Positions 5,077-8,795 of a DNA stretch of 8,795 nt are shown piece by piece; the first letter of the stretch is position 1, and each line of letters begins with the position of its first letter. Both the position numbers and the translations under genes were made by a program. The notes under the pieces were generated by a model. The model was not told the origin of the DNA, made no database searches, and saw only the letters and a list, made by a program, of their open reading frames with translations. The stretch is from SG8-30 sp037443885 (lineage in GTDB: Bacteria; Pseudomonadota; Gammaproteobacteria; Steroidobacterales; Steroidobacteraceae): positions 1 to 8,795 of the forward strand of contig JBBINN010000122.1 in NCBI GenBank assembly GCA_037443885.1, given 5' to 3'.

Positions 5077-6852
5077 ATGCCCAGGACCCTCGCCACCTTG
5101 CTGCTGCTGACCCTCATCGCCGCCGCGCCTTCAACGGCCGTGGCCGACTCCACCGCGGGAATCGAGGCGCTGCACGCCCTGTTCGACCGCCAATGGGAAC
5201 GGTCCATGGCCGAGAACCCGACCTGGGCCTCGCACCTGGGCGATCGGCGTTACGACGACCGCTGGCCGGACCTGTCGCCCGCCGCCATCGCCGCGAGCCA
5301 TGCCGCCGACCGCGCGGCCCTCGAGGAACTCGGCCGCATCGACCGCGCCTCGCTGCCGCCCGCCGAGCAGCTCAACCAGCAGCTCTTTGCCCGGATGCTG
5401 CGCGATCGCATCGACGCGCACCGGTTCAAGCCCTGGGTCTACGCGCTCAACATGCGCAGCGGCATCCAGACCCAGCACGAGCTGCTCGAGACGCTCGCCT
5501 TCCGAAGCCCGTCCGACTGGGAGAACTGGCTCGCCCGGCTGCGCGCCTTCGGGCGCTACATGGACCAGACCATCGGGCTGCTCGAGGAAGGCGCGCGCGA
5601 GGGCCGGACCCAGCCGCGGGTGATCATGGAGCGAGTGCCGGCGCAGGTGCGGCGACAACAGGTCGCGGATCCCGTGGACAGCCCCTTCTACGCGCCTTTC
5701 CGCCGGCTGCCCGACTCGATGTCCGAGGCGGAGCGCGCGCGGCTCGAGGCCGAGGCGCGGGCCGCGGTGAAGGACGTCGTCATCCCCGCGTACGCACGGC
5801 TCGAGCGGTTCCTCGTCGAGCGCTACCTGCCGGCCTCGCGCGACACCGTGGGCATCTGGGACACCCCGGACGGCCGGGCGTTCTACGCAAACCGCGCGGC
5901 GTACTTCACGACCACCGCGCTCACGCCCGAGGAGATCCACGAGATCGGCCTGGCGGAGGTGAAGCGCATCCGCGGCGAGATGGAGACGATCGTCCGCGAG
6001 GTCGGCTTCGAGGGCTCGCTGCGCGAATTCATGGCCGACCTGCGCACGAACCCGCGGTTCTACTACCAGACCTCCGACGAGTTGTTCCAGGCCTACCTCG
6101 CGGCCGCGAAGCGCATCGACCCGCTGCTCGCGCCGCTCTTCCGGACGCTGCCGCGAACCCCCTACGGCCTGCGCCCGATCCCGATGTCGAGCGCGCCGGA
6201 CACCACGACGGCCTATTACATGCCGCCCTCGCGCGACGGGCAGCGGCCGGGCTATTACTACGTGAACCTGTATCGGCCCGACCAGCGCCCGAAGTACGAG
6301 ATCCCCGTGCTGTCGGTCCACGAGGCCGTTCCCGGGCACCACCTGCAGATCGCGCTGGCGCAGGAGCTGCCCGAGGCGCCGATGTTCCGCCGCTTCGCCG
6401 GCTTCACGGCCTTCGTGGAGGGCTGGGGCCTGTACAGCGAGAGCCTCGGCGAGGAGATGGGCCTGTACGAGGATCCCTACGACCGCTTCGGCTACCTGAC
6501 TTACGAGATGTGGCGCGCCGTCCGGCTCGTCGTGGACACCGGCATGCACCACAAGGGCTGGACCCGGGAGCAGGCCATCGCGTTCTTCGGTGACAACGCC
6601 GCGAAGACGGAACTCGACATCGTCAACGAGGTGGACCGCTACATCGGCTGGCCGGGACAGGCGCTCGCGTACAAGGTCGGGCAGCTCAGGATCCGCGCGC
6701 TGCGCGGCGAGGCCGAGCGCGCGCTGGGCGAAAACTTCGACATCCGCGACTTCCACGACGTAGCGCTCGGCGCCGGCGCGCTGCCGCTCGATGTCCTGGA
6801 GACGCGGGTGCGCGCCTGGGTGTCCGCCGGCGGGGGACTCGCGCGGCCGTGA
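5077..6852 (+). CDS. Exported DUF885-family protein (putative zinc hydrolase)
   Basis: 591-residue protein of the DUF885 family, whose true substrate is generally unknown; a peptidase-like metal-dependent hydrolase role is inferred. Residues 1-23 form a Sec signal peptide (Arg near the start, leucine-rich core, AVA|DS cleavage site) with no lipobox, so a periplasmic location is expected. The family hallmark HEAVPGHHLQ (415-424) resembles a gluzincin zinc motif and is followed by FVEGWGLYSESLGEEMG (446-462), whose glutamates could supply the third ligand and catalytic partner. Other typical segments are ENPTWASHLGDRRYDDRWPD near the N-terminus, YYMPPSRDGQRPGYYYVNLY in the middle, and YIGWPGQALAYKVGQLRIRALR near the C-terminus. 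Length is normal. The ATG has GGGGAG 5 nt upstream and the signal peptide begins there; the longer open frame to 4879 crosses the riboswitch and is not used. The stop overlaps the next gene by 4 bp. Confidence 0.9.
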   Translation: MPRTLATLLLLTLIAAAPSTAVADSTAGIEALHALFDRQWERSMAENPTWASHLGDRRYDDRWPDLSPAAIAASHAADRAALEELGRIDRASLPPAEQLNQQLFARMLRDRIDAHRFKPWVYALNMRSGIQTQHELLETLAFRSPSDWENWLARLRAFGRYMDQTIGLLEEGAREGRTQPRVIMERVPAQVRRQQVADPVDSPFYAPFRRLPDSMSEAERARLEAEARAAVKDVVIPAYARLERFLVERYLPASRDTVGIWDTPDGRAFYANRAAYFTTTALTPEEIHEIGLAEVKRIRGEMETIVREVGFEGSLREFMADLRTNPRFYYQTSDELFQAYLAAAKRIDPLLAPLFRTLPRTPYGLRPIPMSSAPDTTTAYYMPPSRDGQRPGYYYVNLYRPDQRPKYEIPVLSVHEAVPGHHLQIALAQELPEAPMFRRFAGFTAFVEGWGLYSESLGEEMGLYEDPYDRFGYLTYEMWRAVRLVVDTGMHHKGWTREQAIAFFGDNAAKTELDIVNEVDRYIGWPGQALAYKVGQLRIRALRGEAERALGENFDIRDFHDVALGAGALPLDVLETRVRAWVSAGGGLARP

Positions 6853-7511
6853 CCCGCAACGTCCTGCTGGCGACGGTCGAGGGGCGGCTGCTGCTGGTCG
6901 CACTGCTGCTCACGGCTGCGCTGGTGACGGCGCTCGGCGTCTCGTGGTGGTTCGTGCCCGAACGGACGCTCACCTACATCGCGATGACCGGCCTGAACCT
7001 CGTGATCGGCCGCGCCGCCGGCATGTCGCTCGGCTACGCCAGCGGCCTCGGCCATGCGGAAGTCATCCCCTGGAACGTGATCGTCGAGACGCTGCAGGTG
7101 CTGGTCGTGTATCCGCTGTTCGCGCTCGGCTGGAAGCACCTGCTCGACACCTCGCGCTGGGCCGCGACCATGTCGCGCCTGCAGGCCGCGGCCGAGGAGC
7201 AGCGTGGCGCCATCCAGCGCTACGGCATCACCGGCCTGTTCGTGTTCGTGTTCACGCCCTTCTGGATGACTGGGCCCGTCGTGGGCGCCATCGTCGGCCT
7301 GCTGATCGGCCTGCGCACGCGCACCATTCTCACGGTCGTGCTCACCGCCACCTATGTCGCGATCGTCGTCTGGGCGCTTCTGCTCAACGAACTGTCGGCG
7401 TGGGCGTCCGCCTGGAGCCACTACGCACCCTTCGCCCTGGTCCTCGCGTTCGTGCTGATCGCCCTCAGCGGCCGGCTGATCCGGCGCCTGCCGCCGCATC
7501 ATCGCGACTGA
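6849..7511 (+). CDS. Multi-spanning inner-membrane protein, small multi-drug export-like
   Basis: 220-residue hydrophobic protein with about five or six membrane segments (rough residues 13-36, 41-58, 73-95, 125-154, 158-180, 191-211). The segment YGITGLFVFVFTPFWMTGPVVGAIVGLLIGL (124-154, broken by Gly and Pro) followed by a basic RTRT turn and another helix resembles the Sm_multidrug_ex family (PF06695 / COG2426), a group named for putative drug export with little experimental proof. The assignment is from memory of family character, not a search. It starts with GTG in a GTGA overlap with the DUF885 stop, with GGGGGA about 11 nt upstream, so the pair is co-transcribed and probably translationally coupled. 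A short soluble stretch at 96-122 is charged and probably cytoplasmic. No partner beyond DUF885 is visible. Confidence 0.68.
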   Translation: MTRNVLLATVEGRLLLVALLLTAALVTALGVSWWFVPERTLTYIAMTGLNLVIGRAAGMSLGYASGLGHAEVIPWNVIVETLQVLVVYPLFALGWKHLLDTSRWAATMSRLQAAAEEQRGAIQRYGITGLFVFVFTPFWMTGPVVGAIVGLLIGLRTRTILTVVLTATYVAIVVWALLLNELSAWASAWSHYAPFALVLAFVLIALSGRLIRRLPPHHRD

Positions 7512-7539
7512 CGGCGCCGGGGCCGAGTGCGAACACATC

Positions 7540-7574
7540 GTGCCGGATCCATGTCCTGAAAATAAGTCCGGCAC
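7540..7574. repeat. 8-bp inverted repeat between convergent genes (possible REP-like element)
   Basis: GTGCCGGA at 7540-7547 pairs perfectly with TCCGGCAC at 7567-7574 around a 19-base, more AT-rich interior. It lies between the stops of the two convergent genes (7511 and 7596). There is no T-run on either side, so it is a poor intrinsic terminator, though it could act as a bidirectional mRNA 3' stabiliser. The GTGCCGGA/TCCGGCAC ends with an AAAATAAG flank recall repeat ends found scattered in proteobacterial genomes; that resemblance is inference. Confidence 0.5.
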
Positions 7575-7595
7575 CCTCTCGTGTGGTGCTCCGAC

Positions 7596-8600
7596 CTAGC
7601 CGCAGGACGATTTCGGGCGGGACCTCTCGTGCCCGGCTCTGTTCTCCGTCCAGCGGACGACGTCCCGGTTGATGTCCAGGGTCATGCGCAGCAGTTCACT
7701 CACTTCCTGTAGCGCTGCACTCTCGACGGCGGTCCCCTGTGCAGCCATTTCCGGAAATCCGGCGGCCTCCTTCGCAAACCGATCCGCGAAATCGACCTCT
7801 TCCGCGACGATCGCGCGTTGCCTCGACAGGAAAGCCACGCCCTGCTTCAGTTGCTCCGGCGCGAGCTTCTCATGCGCCAGGTAGCGCTCGAGCGAAATGG
7901 CATGGGACTGAATCGCGTCCGGCTCGATCCCCGCCTCACCGCAGTCGACCCTGGGTACGGCGCGCAGTCGCGGCCGTAACTGCTCGTCCAGCCTCGCATC
8001 GAGCTCGGCGTGCTCGCGCGCCCAGCGCTGCTTGAGCGCCGTGAAATCATTGCTGGTGCTGACTGCACGCGCGGAATGTCTCGGCAGCCAGTCCCCGTAC
8101 TCACGCGTCAGGCGCTCGAGCTTCGGATCATCGGAGGGCTTGGGCGCGCCGGCAGCGAACTTCTGCAGTCCGTCGGTCTTGGGCTGCCGGCCTGCGAGAT
8201 AGGCGTTGGCCTCGGCATCGCTCATGTTTTCCAGGGCCTCCATGTCTGCCATGGTCATGCCCATCTGGTCGAGCATTCTCGCCTCGAGCTCCTCGTCTTC
8301 GGCGTCCTCCATCTCCGCGGCGCTCATGCCCATGAATGCCTCGAAATTGCGCGCCTGCCTGGCGGCGCGTGCCTCGGCTGCCGCGCCGGCCTCGTCCATG
8401 CGTTTCTGGACCGCGGCCCGTGCGGCGTCGATGTCGCGCTGCAGGGCCTGCGCCTGCGTCTCCAGCCGGGGGAGCCCAGCCAGGGCCTCATCGACGGTCG
8501 CGGGCAGGGTCGGCACTCTCTGCGCGAAGCCGGCAGCTCCAGCGCCCAAGGCCACGGCCGGAACCAGACACACCAATACTGCGATCCTCGCTCTTGGCAT
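7596..8600 (-). CDS. Exported helical protein of unknown function, Met/acid-rich segment
   Basis: 334 residues, not recognised. Residues 1-27 look like a Sec signal peptide (PRAR, hydrophobic core, GFAQ|RVP), so the mature protein should be periplasmic or outside. The rest is almost all predicted helix with heptad-like stretches (about 36-85 and 184-212), suggesting coiled coil. Residues 90-126 contain nine methionines among Asp and Glu, in MGM and MGMTM clusters, an unusual composition. Cysteines are at 11 (in the signal), 220 and 333; the latter two could pair. The C-terminal third (about 235-318) is rich in Glu, Ala and Arg. The ATG at 8598-8600 has AGGAG about 5 nt upstream, and a candidate promoter lies at 8648-8676. 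It stands alone, convergent to the membrane-protein gene. Coding is supported by the signal peptide, ribosome site and length, but no function can be assigned. Confidence 0.8.
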   Translation of the reverse strand: MPRARIAVLVCLVPAVALGAGAAGFAQRVPTLPATVDEALAGLPRLETQAQALQRDIDAARAAVQKRMDEAGAAAEARAARQARNFEAFMGMSAAEMEDAEDEELEARMLDQMGMTMADMEALENMSDAEANAYLAGRQPKTDGLQKFAAGAPKPSDDPKLERLTREYGDWLPRHSARAVSTSNDFTALKQRWAREHAELDARLDEQLRPRLRAVPRVDCGEAGIEPDAIQSHAISLERYLAHEKLAPEQLKQGVAFLSRQRAIVAEEVDFADRFAKEAAGFPEMAAQGTAVESAALQEVSELLRMTLDINRDVVRWTENRAGHERSRPKSSCG

Positions 8601-8647
8601 GACAACTCCTGTCGAACTCGTTGAGGTCCCCGGAGAAATCTCTTGGT

Positions 8648-8676
8648 GTTATCTGCAATCTATTGTTGTTGCTCAA
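8648..8676 (-). promoter_or_regulatory. Candidate promoter of the exported orphan gene
   Basis: Minus-strand TTGAGC (8676-8671) and GATAAC (8653-8648) are separated by exactly 17 bp, each matching four of six sigma-70 consensus bases, in a locally AT-rich patch unlike the rest of the window. The start would fall near 8641, giving a leader of about 40 nt. Confidence 0.5.
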
Positions 8677-8680
8677 GAGT

Positions 8681-8795
8681 ATACCGCCGTTCCGCCAGGC
8701 AAGCCAAGTGGGGGCCGAGCCCGGCAGGGCTGCACGTTGCGCCAAAGGCGCGGTCGCCCGGGAACTGTCCTGCGCGCGGCGGGCCGCGGTCGCCG
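8681..8795. other. Right-edge stretch with no supported gene
   Basis: Frames on both strands stay open here, as expected for such GC content, but none has a start with a ribosome site or a recognisable protein. A small GCGCC-AAA-GGCGC hairpin (8739-8751) has no T-run. It may be intergenic or the edge of a neighbouring gene; this cannot be decided from the window. Confidence 0.4.

Noticed and set aside
5131..6903. Minus-strand open frame (590 codons) opposite DUF885
   Set aside because: Antisense shadow; the plus strand has the family motifs HEAVPGHH and EGWGLYSE.
6639..7574. Minus-strand open frame (311 codons) starting in the 7540-7574 repeat
   Set aside because: Gln/His/Asp/Arg-rich shadow of the membrane-protein gene; no ribosome site.
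8488..8745. Minus-strand 85-codon frame covering the orphan gene's promoter
   Set aside because: Overlaps the better supported signal-peptide gene in another frame and has no recognisable features.
8739..8751. GCGCC-AAA-GGCGC hairpin as a terminator
   Set aside because: Only 5 bp, no T-run on either strand and no gene end seen beside it.

Overview
The window is very GC-rich with dense coding on both strands. Its gene families fit a proteobacterium: a split glycine decarboxylase, a riboswitch-led gcvT operon, a Gram-negative type diacylglycerol kinase, and two exported proteins with Sec signals. A GC-rich gammaproteobacterium is the best guess, but nothing here fixes the genus.

Layout. Bases 1-5000 hold one minus-strand operon, read right to left. 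It starts with a promoter near 5015-5022, followed by a tandem glycine riboswitch with an intrinsic terminator (about 4782-4998). The genes then follow in the order gcvT (T protein), gcvH (H protein), gcvPA and gcvPB (the two halves of the P protein), and dgkA (diacylglycerol kinase, cut by the left edge). Gaps are short (10-70 bp). The gcv genes have clear ribosome binding sites; dgkA has none, and its start abuts a perfect hairpin that spans the gcvPB stop codon. Together T, H and P oxidise glycine to CO2, ammonia and methylene-tetrahydrofolate, with the L protein (lipoamide dehydrogenase) supplied from elsewhere. The riboswitch lets the cell tie this to glycine supply.

Divergent from the operon, on the plus strand, lies a second transcription unit. 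It encodes an exported DUF885-family putative zinc hydrolase (5077-6852), overlapping by 4 bp (GTGA) a multi-spanning membrane protein that resembles the small multi-drug export family (6849-7511). The promoters of the two units lie back to back within about 35 bp.

At the right, a convergent minus-strand gene (7596-8600) encodes an exported, helical protein I do not recognise, with an unusual methionine- and acid-rich segment. An 8-bp inverted repeat sits between the convergent gene ends, and a candidate promoter lies upstream of the orphan gene. The last ~115 bases show no gene I can support.

Most of the window is well-known metabolism. The points most worth a second look are the hairpin-occluded dgkA start, possible alternative pairing between riboswitch aptamer 1 and the terminator, the Met-rich exported orphan, and the inverted repeat at 7540-7574.
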